From positions 1 to 64,000 of the forward strand of contig JAVSML010020793.1 in assembly GCA_038503035.1 (NCBI GenBank): a stretch of 64,000 bases of DNA. The letters run 5' to 3'. The stretch is from Crocodylus rhombifer. Its lineage: Eukaryota; Chordata; Crocodylia; Crocodylidae. This document shows positions 19,945 to 30,549 of this stretch, piece by piece. The first letter of the stretch is position 1. Every line of letters starts with the position of its first letter. The notes under the pieces were generated by a model. It ran no database searches. It saw nothing but the letters and a program-made list of their open reading frames with translations, and was not told the DNA's origin. The position numbers and the translations under genes were made by a program.

Positions 19945-22900
19945 AAACTTTATTGTAAACCAATACACAATGTAAATACATCATTTACCCTTGAAGTGTA
20001 ATATAACACTACTGATTAAACAACATGGTCCAAAGACAGGGCAGCAGAATGAAGCCATTGTTTTGCTCACTCAGGCTCTACTCTGAACTTATGATAAAAG
20101 AAACCCAAAATTCAATTTGAAACAGATACCCTGGCAAGACAAAAACCACTGACAAGAGTCCCTTTTTTAAAGATACTGCAGTTTTACTTTGTAAAACCAT
20201 AGAAGTAATTTTCAGTAATTGAACTAGAAACTAAATATTGTCTAAAAAAGTTTGCACAGCTGTGCTGTAGATTTATTGTGACCTTATGTGGCTGGATTTG
20301 CTCACTTTAATTCCATTTTCTGCTGAAAAAGCACAGCAAGTTGCAGACTTGGTTTAGACAAACACAGTGGCAGGAATTCTTTCTGATGCTCACTTTTAAC
20401 TGAAATGGCTACGGCTGAATGCTCTTCACCCTGCCAGGCACAGTTAGCAACTGAGCACATATCTGTTAGAAGATCTCTGGAACTTTGCATTGTTCTAGTT
20501 TACAACTCAACAAGCATGAGTTTTCCCTGAAGAAAAGCTATAACACATTTTAGTCTGCAACATTAATATACAGCATGTTACCGGTTTAAAGTAAGACAAG
20601 GAGACCTGAATATATTAAAGCCAGAACTTTAAGACTATATATTATATGGACATGAATGTTCAGTTTATTTGAACATACCTAGGCCAGATATCATGGCCAC
20701 TTAAGTGATTTTAAAGGTGACAGATATGGTAACTTCATCTCCACAATTTCTGCATCTTTTCTGTAAATTAAAATTAAAATTTCTGTTTTATTTAGGTTAT
20801 ACTACATAGTTGATTTTCATTGAATGGAAATCCATTACTTTTATACGCACAGCCTAAAATCTTGGTTTGTCTAGAGAAGGAAATGTTTCTCTCAGACTGC
20901 ACTGCCAACACTTCATTTAACATCTAGCATTAGATGTTACTCTTTCTTATATGTATAAGCTCTTTAAAGATGCGTGTATAAACGTGCAGCTGTCATGTTA
21001 ATTTATTAATATTTAATTTTTTGTCTCATTTAAGTTCTTGTTATTTGCAAAGGGTAGGGCCCAACCAAGATGTACCTTGAGATAACTTAAGTGCCTGACA
21101 CTTTGGAGTAACTGCACAAGTGCATACTTTTACTGCAGTAAAGGGAAGGTAATTTGATCCTCAATGAAAATGGAGTAAAAGTACACATATTGGCAGTAAC
21201 CACTAAGTGCATCTACACGTGCTAGTAATTCAAAGCAGCACGTCTACACACTCTCCCTCTTGGGAGCTGCTCCTGCCCTGTTCTGCCCCTCTACTGCAGT
21301 CAGGGGGAGCTCCAAGCTCCTCCCTGGTGCTAGCCCAGGAGCTGGCAAGAGGCACGGGCCAGTTCCAGTGAGCACAGAGCCAGGAGAGCTCTGTTGAGCA
21401 GCAGCTGTCTCCTGGCCCCACACATACTGGGAGGGGACAGTTTTCCTGGCCCTGTGCCTATCTGGACACACAGCTACCAGCAAGCCCCCTGCCCAGTGGG
21501 GAGTTGTAGGGAGCTATCCTGAGTGTGGGGCAGCTGCAGGTGAGCCTCCTGCTGGATAGAGAGGGGAGGGGGAATCCAGCCCCCACCCACTCCCTGGAGC
21601 AGCCGACTCGGTGTGGTTTGGAGCTGCTCTGGGGGACAGGTGAGGGCTGGACTTGCAGTCCCTGCCTGCTCCCTGGCATCGTGCCATGCGGAGGTACTCC
21701 GGGGGGGCATGGGAGGCTGGGTTCCCAGTCCCTGATCATCCTCCGGAGCTCTGTGCTAGGAGCCAGGACAGGAGGCAGAGAGCTCCCCAGTCCTACAGCT
21801 GATTGGCTTTCAGCTCCTCGGGGGAGCTGGGGAGCTGAGCAGTGCCAGGACTGCAAACAGAGCTCCCTGTCCCCTGTGGCCCCTTGCTGGCTAGGCTGAC
21901 TGGGAGTAAATTTGCTCTCAGTCAGCATGTATACGAGTTCTTCAGTTTAGTTTTAACCCCCCACCACAGAGCACACAACTAGTATCTAAGAACTTATTGC
22001 AAACATTATATTTTAGTGCACAGTAACAGGTCAGCAGCTCTAGTTAGCTCTCAAATGTCAGGTTTGATAACATGTCCCTTTTAGTTAGCTGGGAAGATTG
22101 AGGTTTATCTATAAAGTCCCAGGATGTTCTGTTCGCCTCAACCAGCCAAGCAGTAAACAAACAAGAATGTTAGAACAGCAAAAGCAAGCAAGGGAGTGAG
22201 TGCACAATTTAATATTTCCTAAGGCCCACCGATACCACTTAAGTCTTGATAATATACCACATTAAGACCAGGTAAGTTTATAAAAATGTAAAAAATTATT
22301 AAAAAGTTCTAGCTGTTTTCCAGTGAAATTTTTTGGTTTAAGGCTTGGAACATATGTGATGTCCACATACTACCACAGATTTGCAATATATATATAATTT
22401 TTTATTTCTTTGATATATCTCCTTGTGCTATGCAAAATTTGATTAAGCCAGGAAAGTTGTCAAAACCATAATCATCATTTAGGTCATTTAGGAAATACTC
22501 ATAGCAATACGCCACTGAAAACACAGCTACCGATGTTGAACTTAAATAGATGTATTTTCAGTAACCAAAGAAAGCTGATACAGAAAGCTGCAGATATGTA
22601 GTTGATGCAGTAACAGGTGCTTTATACCTCTCAGTCTTATTCCAAAGAGAACAAGGAAGAAAGAGACAGGCTTTTTGAGGAAATGAAGAAGAGAGCTGGA
22701 AAAACATCACTTTAAAGCCTTCCAATAAATTATTATTAAATGACAGCATTATACACACATATTTAAATGGCCGAAACCTTTTAAACCAAAGATACAAACA
22801 TAGGACAGAATTATTATTTGCATCACTGTGCTAATATCTGCTATCAGATTAAGATTCCATGTGCTAGAATCCACACAAGTAAATAGAAAAAAGGAATGTT

Positions 22901-23893
22901 CTGTCTCCTTTTATACTGCTGAGAGGTATGATCAGGAGACTTTTAGATTTTTAAGCAATAAATATCAGCAGTCATCCTTAGAAGTTCATTTCTTAGATAA
23001 AGGAACTATATAATAAGAAAGGTTTGTTTTTGCTGTATGCTAAAGTGCATGTTTCCCAATTATGCAGAGTACATCTCCCATTGTACAAAAATGTATTGTA
23101 AAACAATGTGGCTAAAACCACGTTTAGGGTTACATTTCTAGTGGATATTTGGTGATTTCAGTAGTGAAAAAGACAGCTTTTCTCTTTATGATCTCTTTGC
23201 GTTATTGTAGTTGGGAAACAAAGATAAACAAGAATTTCAGTCCAAATCTTGACCTTTTTTTCCACACAAAAAGGGAATTGTTTACATTTCTCTGACAAAG
23301 AGAATCTTTAAATAACAGTAAGAAAATATAACTTAAATATAAAACTGTCAAACTGGTTAGAGGAGACTTGAAAAAAAAAATCTTTTCCCACCTATTACTT
23401 TTATAGGTACCTTGTACAAAGTAAACATATACTTAAAAAAATAACATTGTTACTGTGTGTAACCATAAAACTATTCTGCTCTAGTACTTAATATGTTGCA
23501 AAAGCCAGTTTTAGTAATAAAACTTACTGGTTTAACTTAGTCAATCCTCATGCCTTTTTCAGATCATCTTGCATCGACTCATTTAGTAACCATAAATTAA
23601 CCATTGTAGTATTTGTTTTTTATGGTCTTCTGTAAAATGTCAGATACAAATCACCCTAGTCCTTGGTCCTTAATAATGCTGTTTTCACATGTGATGAAAA
23701 GACACGCTTGCATATTTGGTTAGCATTTCTGTAGTGCAACTGAACTGGAAAGTCTTCCATCTCCCTGCATCCTATTCAGAGGCCTAGTTTTGCGTCAGTT
23801 TGTAAGAAAAAAGGGATGCTGTTGCAAAGTGAAATGCAACTGACTGAAAAGTCTTTGCCACAAAACCTGCAAATTTACAGGCTAGGGAATGCA
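19945..23893 (-). other. STIMATE: Presumed 3' UTR of STIMATE
   Basis: This is the sequence after the STIMATE stop, read on the minus strand. It is AT-rich without further conserved coding exons. An AATAAA (plus-strand tttatt at about 19948-19953) followed by a T/G-rich stretch is a plausible distal cleavage site. Other AATAAA-like signals near 20650 and 22385 could give shorter messages. A GC-rich insertion at 21205-21945 would lie within the UTR if the distal site is used. The extent is inferred, not seen. Confidence 0.4.
21205..21945. mobile_element. GC-rich insertion, possible MITE of the 'tgcatctaca' type
   Basis: A GC-rich block sits sharply inside AT-rich sequence. The left end reads gtgcatctacacgtgctag. 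The right side reads cagcatgtatacgag, whose complement is similar. No protein is encoded. The ends are diverged, so this assignment is tentative. Confidence 0.4.
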
Positions 23894-24010
23894 TCATACA
23901 GGCAGCCCAAAACGATGCTTCTTCTTCTTAACAGGCTTTAAATCAGTCAGTCTCCGCAGATCCTCTTCAACTTCTGATTCCTCCATTTCATCATCTGCAG
24001 AAATGAGGAT
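23894..24010 (-). CDS. STIMATE: STIMATE last coding exon
   Basis: This exon encodes 38 codons and the stop (TGA at 23894-23896). It starts in phase 0 after an acceptor (tttgtttttag). The product begins [11 protein letters not shown] and ends with a Lys-rich stretch, [11 protein letters not shown]. This is the cytosolic tail of STIMATE (TMEM110), an ER membrane protein that contacts STIM1 and promotes its activation, coupling ER calcium loss to Orai channel opening. The acidic segment followed by a basic end is as I know it for the family. I am confident of the identity because this tail and the six exons upstream all match the family in order. Confidence 0.95.
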   Translation of the reverse strand: MLISADDEMEESEVEEDLRRLTDLKPVKKKKHRFGLPV

Positions 24011-24269
24011 CTAAAAACAAAAAACTTCTTCTGAATAATGTATATCAAATAACAGGCACACTCTATTTTTCACTCTCCCTCTAACATAAAACAATTTATT
24101 GCCACTGAGACTCCCCGTCAGTTTAGAGAAGCTACTATACTAAATAAAAGAAATTTGGATCAGTTGTTAGGGTTCATGCCACTTCTTGGCATAACTATCC
24201 AAAATTTCAAATATTACTTAGAAAGTAACTTGCAATCATTAAAAGATCCTTCATACTTCAATTTTCTTG

Positions 24270-24890
24270 CAATAAATAAATCAGATACGTCTAAACTGGA
24301 GATAGGCCTGTTGAAAGTCTCCAGGATAGGGTCAGAGGGGACAGCAACAAGGGTGATGTCAAGGTGGGGGTCTGTTATAGATCATCAGACCAGGAGGAAG
24401 TGGTGGATGAGGCTTTCTTCAAACAGCTAGTGGAAGTTTCCCAATCACAGGCCTTGGTTCTCATGGGGGTCTTCAATCACCCTGACATCTGCTAGGACAA
24501 CAATACAGCAGTGCACAGGCAATCCAGGAAGTTTTTGGAGAGTGCTGGGAACAACTTTCTGGTAGACAGAAAACTGGCTGGATCATCGGGCTCAGAGGGT
24601 AGTAGTCAATAGCTCAATGTCTAGTTGGCACCTGGCATCAAGTGGAGTGCCCCAAGGATCAGTCCTGGGGCCGATTTTATTCAAAATCTTTATCAATGAC
24701 CTAGCAGATGGGATGGAGCACACCCTCAGCAAGTTTATAGATGACACCAAGCTGGGGGGAGTAGTAGATAATGCTGGAGGGTAGGGTTAGGAATCAGAGA
24801 CACCACAACAAATTAGAGAGTTGGATCAAAAGAAATCCCATGAGGTTCAATGGGTACAAGTGCAAAATCCTGCACTTAGGATAGAACAAT
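24270..24890 (+). mobile_element. Degraded CR1 LINE, 5' piece, internally deleted
   Basis: Starts in the endonuclease domain (GVCYRSSDQEEVVDEAF in reading near 24366). It jumps near 24560 directly to the reverse transcriptase region after motif A ([19 protein letters not shown] text near 24573). Motif B ([12 protein letters not shown]) lies near 24640 and motif C (FIDDTKLGG) near 24733. It breaks at 24890 (cttaggatagaacaat) and resumes at 26922. It lies in the STIMATE intron before the last exon. Confidence 0.8.
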
Positions 24891-25290
24891 TTAAACCACT
24901 GGGAGTTATGCACAGAAAAACTGAAAATTGTGTGCAGAAAAATTCAAAATTATGTAGAATGAATTACTTTTATTTTTTTTCTTTTTTACAAATTAAGCTA
25001 AACATAACACCATTTGAACCTTCTCTAGAAATATACATAGGTACTTTGTATTTATACGGCTCTACAACACATTTTACCACAGAATCTTTAGTGCTTTACT
25101 ATTCTATGAACAAAAAATAAAAATGTAACCAAGCAGGTATAATTTTTAAAACTAAATAAAACCATTAGGACTTGTTATACTTGAGATTAGATTTTCTAAT
25201 TTTCAGCAAATTTACTTTTTTTCCAGTAAATTAGACACTCATTTCTTTTCCAAGTTCAAAAGAAAAATAAAGGAGTGCTAAAAGTCCTTT

Positions 25291-25396
25291 CAATAAATAA
25301 ATCAGATATGTCTAAACTGGAGATAGCCCTGTTGAAAGTCTCCAGGTTAGGGTCATAGGGGACAGCAACAAGGGTGATGTTGTGGTGGGGGTCTGT
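25291..25396 (+). repeat. Direct duplicate of 24270-24375
   Basis: caataaataaatcagatatg and the following 85 bases repeat 24270-24375 with a few differences. The segment is CR1 endonuclease sequence. It lies about 1 kb away, inside the insertion that splits that CR1. Confidence 0.9.
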
Positions 25397-26039
25397 AACA
25401 AAATTATTGATCAGTTATGTTGGGTTCTTTGCACAGTACAATACTTGTCAAAATACCAACAAAGTAAGTCGAATAAATAAATAAAATCATAATAATAATA
25501 AAATAAAGCATCAATAATAGTAAAACAAAAATGTATGTGTTAACTTAAAGTCTTTTCAAGTTCCAAGGTTGAAACAAAGGAAGACCAACTCTTTCATTTT
25601 TTCTTCTGAGAGTGAATGGTTGTGTTTGGAGAAGACAAAGTTGTACAGTGAGTTGCTGTGCTCTGCATCAGCTGCGTTTGTTACAGCATTTATGTAACCA
25701 CCAAATCATATATTAAAATCAAACATCTACTATACATATTTTAAATTTATTTAAAAAATATTTTTGTCCTGATTTACATGCTTGTGTAGTGTATATAGAG
25801 GTGATTGCATAATAGCTCATAATAAAGTTTTACTTTTGTATATTGTGTATGAGGGGGTGTGGTTGGGGGAGGTGTGAAGGGGATGTATGTGTGGGGGGTT
25901 GTGAATGTGTGAGGGGTGTGGCTGTGTGTGTGGGATTTGTAGGTATGGGGGTGTGTGGGGTTTGTGGGTGCATGTGTGGGTGGGTGTAGGGTTTGTGGGT
26001 GGGTATGGCCCTTGTGCCAAATGCCCTGCCTCCCCTATG

Positions 26040-26630
26040 GTGCACAGCCCGTTGCTAGCAGCAGGAGGAGGCAGCAGGCCCTCGGGGCACTCATAGCCAT
26101 GGCAGGCAGGGCTGCCCAGCAGTGTGTGGCTGTGGCTGAGTCCCGGAGGCTACATGTGGTGGCATGGAGCTGGCCTAGCTTGGCTTGCTGGTGCGCACCT
26201 TTCAACCAGACCAGGCTGGCTCTGTACCAGCACGAGGCTCACAGGACTGCAGGCAAGAGCCGTGTGCCATCGGGTCAGGCCAGGCTGGCTCTGTGCCTCC
26301 ACGAGACTCTCCATGGCTCCTGGTCTGCACGCCATCGGGCCGGGCAGACTCTGTGCTTCCACGTGTGGCTCCCCAATGGAGTGCTGGAAGTCCCATGTGG
26401 AGGCATGGAGTCGTCTTAGCCCAGCCTAATGGAGCATGACTCCACCTGCAATGCTGGGAGCCCCACGTGCTGGTATGGGGCCAACCTGGTCTGCCTAAAG
26501 GCACATGCCAGTGGACCAGGCTGGCTTTGGAGCCAGGACTCAGGTGGAGCTGTACGCCACTGGGGGCTCTGGCTGCCGAGGACCTGCTGCCTGCTGCTGC
26601 TGCTGCCAGTGGGGGCAATGCACTATGGGG
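26040..26630. repeat. Imperfect palindrome centred near 26330
   Basis: cagcaggccctcgg at 26072-26085 pairs in reverse with ccgaggacctgctg at 26576-26589. Outside it, the GT-rich tract on the left and CA-rich tract on the right (26640-26710) continue the symmetry, so the whole structure may span about 25.85-26.75 kb. Confidence 0.75.
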
Positions 26631-26921
26631 GAGGAGGTGCGGGGGACTCACACACACCAACAAACCCTGCACCCAATCACACACACTCCCACACCCACCC
26701 ACAACCTGCCACACCTCTTGCAGGCAAGAGCTCCCTTCCCCACTTACCAGCTGTCCAGGTGCATACCTCCACATTTAGTGCCTCCATATGGAGCTCCTAG
26801 CTGGAAGCACAGACCCTGCCCTGGTTAAATTATGCAATATTATGCAATTATGTGTGGTCATATGTTTTATGTGCAAAATTATGCAGGGGCATAAATGCTT
26901 AATTTGCTGGGGTATAACAAT

Positions 26922-27348
26922 CCCATGCACTGGTACTAGCTGGGAACTGACTGGCAAAGCAGCAGCCCTGCAGAAAAGGACCTGGGAGCTACAGTGGACA
27001 GTTGCTGAATAGGAGCCAACAGGGTTCCCTTGTTGCCAAGAAGGCTAATGACATACTGGGCTGCATTGGTAGGAGTATTGGAGGTGTGCAGTCTCACTAG
27101 GGGAGATGCCTTACTTGACTTGATTTAGATTGGACATAAGGAAGAAATTCTTTACAGTAAGGGGTGCCAAAATATGGAAAAGGCTTCCAAGGGAGGTGGT
27201 ACTTTCCCCTAGCCTGGAGATGTTCAAGAGTTAGACAGGCAGCTGGCTGGGGTTACCTAACGCCCAGCACTCTTTCATGCCTGGAGCAGGAGGTTGGACA
27301 CGATGATCTACTAGGTCCCTTCCAACCCTAGACATCTATCTATGAAAT
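26922..27348 (+). mobile_element. Degraded CR1 LINE, 3' piece
   Basis: It resumes the CR1 broken at 24890 (tcccatgcactggtactagc), with an internal deletion near 27105. The RLDIRKKFFTV-like reading lies near 27128. The 3' UTR and end (cccttccaacc...ctatctatgaaatc) finish near 27348. Confidence 0.85.
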
Positions 27349-27847
27349 CTTGATAATATAGAAAGTTCTTTTATACAGTGGTTACTAAAATTCTCATTCA
27401 GGGAAGCTGCTTGTCTTTAAGCACAACAAAAGGGGTACTTAAGTTTTGGTGAGTGGCAGTTCAAATCAAATCTCTTACTTACCCTAGTTAAGCTCTTTTG
27501 ATGAGGAGTAACTAAAGCTGACTGACAGGATGGTGTTAATCTATCGAGATACTGCAAATAACATTGTATTTTAATTTGAACAGCTGAATGGGGAAGCCAG
27601 AATCATGTTAGTTTGTGGTGTATTACCCTACAAACTAATGAATTAGAATTGATATAAAAATTGCTTCTGTCTCATTAACTTCATTCTCCTGATTCCAAAA
27701 ATTTGTAGACCCTTTACTTCAATTTTGTCACATTTTACCATAATTGATTAAAGCATGAAATGTACATTTCAGGACTTCTGAAAATTCAGCAGACAATATA
27801 AACTGCAGTTTCCTGTTAAGTGAATTAGCTGGCACCCCAAAGTCTAA

Positions 27848-28083
27848 GGGCATCCATATATGTAATGGACCTCTGCTCTGACGCATGCTAATTAGCACAC
27901 ATCAGAGCAGACTTGATTAACTGAGTCTGGTAGAGTGTGCTAATTAGCATGCTCCAGCAGACTCCACATCACGTGTATTCAGCATCTCTGCATTTCAAAA
28001 TGGCAGCAGGAGGTGCTTTAAATAATGCTCGAATGAGCCGCCCTTATCCCCCACTCCACCCTGGAGCACATGTATAGATGCCC
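27848..28083. mobile_element. MITE with TAA target duplication
   Basis: The inverted ends gggcatccatatatg and catgtatagatgccc are flanked by TAA at 27845-27847 and 28084-28086. The interior has the inverted blocks gctaattagcac and gtgctaattagc. A TAA duplication is typical of PIF/Harbinger transposons. It is non-coding and lies 120 bases from a STIMATE exon. Confidence 0.75.
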
Positions 28084-28204
28084 TAAAGTACCAATTAAAA
28101 CTACTGTGGTCTTGTGAAACATTTATAGGTAAAAAGGGATTAGCAAATACACTGGCTTAAGGCAAAGATGGAACAAAAATCACAACGTGTGGCAATCTAT
28201 ATAC

Positions 28205-28354
28205 CTCTGATTCTGACTCTTCATGTGATGCTGCTCTCCTGTAACGAACTTTACTTCCATTCCTCGAATCTTGTCCTGCTTCCTTTTCTTCAAGTTTAGC
28301 TTTTGTCTTTCCTTTCTTCATAAGAAAATTATCCACTACCCAAAACATCAATGC
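28205..28354 (-). CDS. STIMATE: STIMATE penultimate coding exon
   Basis: Fifty codons in phase 0, between acceptor tccatcacag and donor gtatat. Product runs from [20 protein letters not shown] to [10 protein letters not shown]. It holds the end of the last membrane segment ([10 protein letters not shown]), then the basic start of the cytosolic tail, the part reported to bind the STIM1 coiled coil. It joins in frame to the last exon at 24010 and to the exon at 30472. No stop or indel is seen. Confidence 0.96.
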
Positions 28355-28642
28355 CTGTGATGGAGACAAAGAGAAATTCAGAATTTAGTTTTCCTCAGGT
28401 CAGTATATTTGTTAGTTGTTCGTGCATGGGGACAGAATTAGAGAAAGTTACACTAAATGGGAGTTTGACATACTCTGGCATAGATCCAGTCACATTAGGC
28501 TAATATATGCTCAATATCTCTTAGAATAAAGCTAATCTATTGCTTCCTCTTGCAGTGACAGAAAATAAAGAAGCAACTCTTCAGTGATTAATAATACATT
28601 TTTTTTTAAATTGCCATACTGATAACCTTCCTTGGTCTAGGG

Positions 28643-29609
28643 TAGGAGTGAAACCTATGGCCCGCAGAGCTGTGCCTTACAGCCTGTGGGGCTCATAGAG
28701 GGACCAAGAGTTTGGGGGCATGGCAAGCAGGGGCACGGCTTGCTGCTGAAATAGAGCAGAGCTCTGAGGCATGTGTGCCTACAGGTTGGAGAACTGCATT
28801 CTTGTCAGTACAGAGGCAGAAAAGGATCTTGGAGTCATCACTGACTCCAAGATGAACATGGGCCGGCAGTGCGGGGAATGCAGTCAGGAAGGCCAACCGC
28901 ACCTTGTCGTGCATCCACAGATGCATCTCAAGCAGTTCCAAGATGATCCTCCCTCTCTGTGCGACACTGGTCAGGCCACAGCTGGAGTACTGTGTCCAGT
29001 TCTGGGCGCCGCACTTCAAGAGGGATGTGGACAACATGGAGAGGGTCCAGAGGAGGGCCACTCGCATGATCAGGGGGCAACAGGGCAGGCCTTATGAGGA
29101 GAGGCTACGGGACCTGAACCTGTTCAGCCTCCACAAGAGAAGGCTGAGGGGGGGATCTAGTGGCCTGTTACAAACTAGTCAGAGGGGACCAGCAGGCATT
29201 GAGGAAGTCCCTGTTCCCACGAGCACTGCCAGGAGTGACCAGGAATAACGGTCACAAGGTGGCAGAGGGTAGATTTAGGCTAGATATCAGGAGGCGCTGC
29301 TTCACAGTCAGGGTGGCTAGGATTTGGAACCAACTTCCAAGAGAAGTGGTGCTGGCTCCTATCCGGGGGGTCTTTAAGAGGAGGCTAGATGTACACCTTG
29401 CTGGGGTCATTTGACCCCAGTACTCTTTCCTGCCATGGCAGGGGGCCGGACTAGATGATCTACTCAGATCCCTTCTGACCCTAGAAACTATGAAGTAGGG
29501 GGTGAACAATATTGTTCATCCCACCATGGCTGCTGCATCTGTATCCAGCCTGTGAGGAGCCCCATTGTCCAAATCCAGCCTGGGGTGCAGGGTGTGTTTG
29601 ACATCCCAG
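28643..29609. mobile_element. hAT-like MITE carrying a nested CR1
   Basis: The left end taggagtgaaacctatggcc and right end tttgacatcccag are imperfect inverted ends of the hAT type ('gtcaaacctatggcccgc' form). Flanks gtctaggg (28635-28642) and gtttaggg (29610-29617) are an 8-base duplication with one mismatch. A 716-base CR1 was inserted into it later (28778-29493), so the original element was about 250 bases. Confidence 0.75.
28778..29493 (+). mobile_element. CR1 LINE 3' fragment nested in a MITE
   Basis: It encodes the C-terminal part of ORF2 with frameshifts: DLGVITDSKMNMG near 28826, [16 protein letters not shown] near 28970, YEERLRDLNLFSLHKRRLR near 29093 and RFRLDIRRRCFTV near 29270. 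The 3' UTR gccggactagatgatctact and end ctagaaactatga match the young copy at 4911-9432, so it is of that subfamily. Confidence 0.92.
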
Positions 29610-29744
29610 GTTTAGGGTATTTCAGAGTGATGATATTTTTGTCACTAATAGTAAATTAATACTTTCTTCATATAAATGTAATTGGAACTTTATAATTTGT
29701 GTAATAATATCTGAATGCTATATTCAACACCAGGGGCAATAGTT

Positions 29745-30260
29745 GGACTCTATGGCAAAGTCCAGACATGTGTGGACATTTGATTCCCCGGGGACAACTA
29801 GCGGCAGTGCACCTTGTGCTGCCTCTAGTTGTCCCTGGGAAACACTCATGCCATGTGTGTGCTGGTGTGCAGCAAGTTACGCTGATAGGGCAGGGGAGGC
29901 TGAGGCCAGCACTGGACTGGCCCCAACAGCCTTACCTGGGGTTCTGGGGGCCTCCTGGGGCTGCAGCCGCCGTGATCCTGCTGTGTGGAGCCTGGCCAGA
30001 GGCAGAGTGTGGCTCTGGCCTGCCAGACTGTGGCTTCCGCGCACACTGCTGCCATGTGCGCAGGTCCACTTTTTTCTCTGTGGGTTGATCTGACCCCTGC
30101 ATATCCAGGAGTCAACCCCCCCCCCCGCTGCTTCATTGCAGCATGGGGAATAATGGAACATGTGGTATGTGACGTCGCAGACATATGTTTGCGGTGCCAC
30201 ATGCCACACAGCCACACTCATTTGGACATGGCCTATGACTTCAAATTAACACATCCATGA
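29745..30260. mobile_element. Possible inverted-repeat element
   Basis: A GC-rich block lies within an AT-rich intron. ggacaactagcggcagtgca and the nearby tgctgcctctagttgtcc (29789-29833) form a short hairpin. The outer ends, acatgtgtggacatttg at the left and catttggacatgg at the right, are roughly inverted. A run of C lies at 30115-30127. No protein motif was found. Confidence 0.35.
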
Positions 30261-30471
30261 TGTAATAAATTCTGGGCATCATTGCTGTGTTGTTATTTAG
30301 CTAACAGAGACATATATATACACACATTTTTTTTAACTCTTCAACACATCTGTTGTTTATAATACAGCTATTACCATGGAATGCTGTGCTTTAATGATTA
30401 ACGTTAAATTGATGGAAATAGATGGGAGAAAATACAGGTTAACTGTCACAGAATCATGCAGTTGTACTAAC

Positions 30472-30549
30472 ATTAACAAAGAAGGGAACTATCAGCATGA
30501 CGATAGCCAGCTCCAGCTGGGGGTTCTCTATAGGATTCAATAAAGCTAC
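30472..30549 (-). CDS. STIMATE: STIMATE internal coding exon ([10 protein letters not shown]...)
   Basis: Twenty-six codons in phase 0, between acceptor tttccccacag and donor gttagt. The product starts [18 protein letters not shown] and ends LIVPFFVN. It gives a short lumenal or cytosolic loop and the first part of the last membrane helix, completed in the next exon ([10 protein letters not shown]). Reading frames join exactly on both sides. Confidence 0.95.

Larger units (their letters stand above)
24891..26913. mobile_element. Palindrome-bearing insertion inside a CR1
   Basis: The insertion splits a CR1 copy between 24890 and 26922. An uninterrupted relative at 59065 shows the continuous sequence (agaacaatcccaagcac). 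The flanks are agaacaat (24883-24890) and ataacaat (26914-26921), an 8-base near-identical duplication as made by hAT transposases. It contains an AT-rich left part, a GT-rich tract (25850-26010), a large palindrome centred at 26330 and a CA-rich right part. From about 25690 it matches the element at 36055. No transposase is encoded. A 106-base copy of host CR1 sequence lies within it at 25291-25396. Confidence 0.65.

Noticed and set aside
25850..26010. GT-rich tract as a regulatory Z-DNA or microsatellite locus
   Set aside because: It is part of the palindrome element and has its CA-rich partner at 26640-26710, so element structure explains it.
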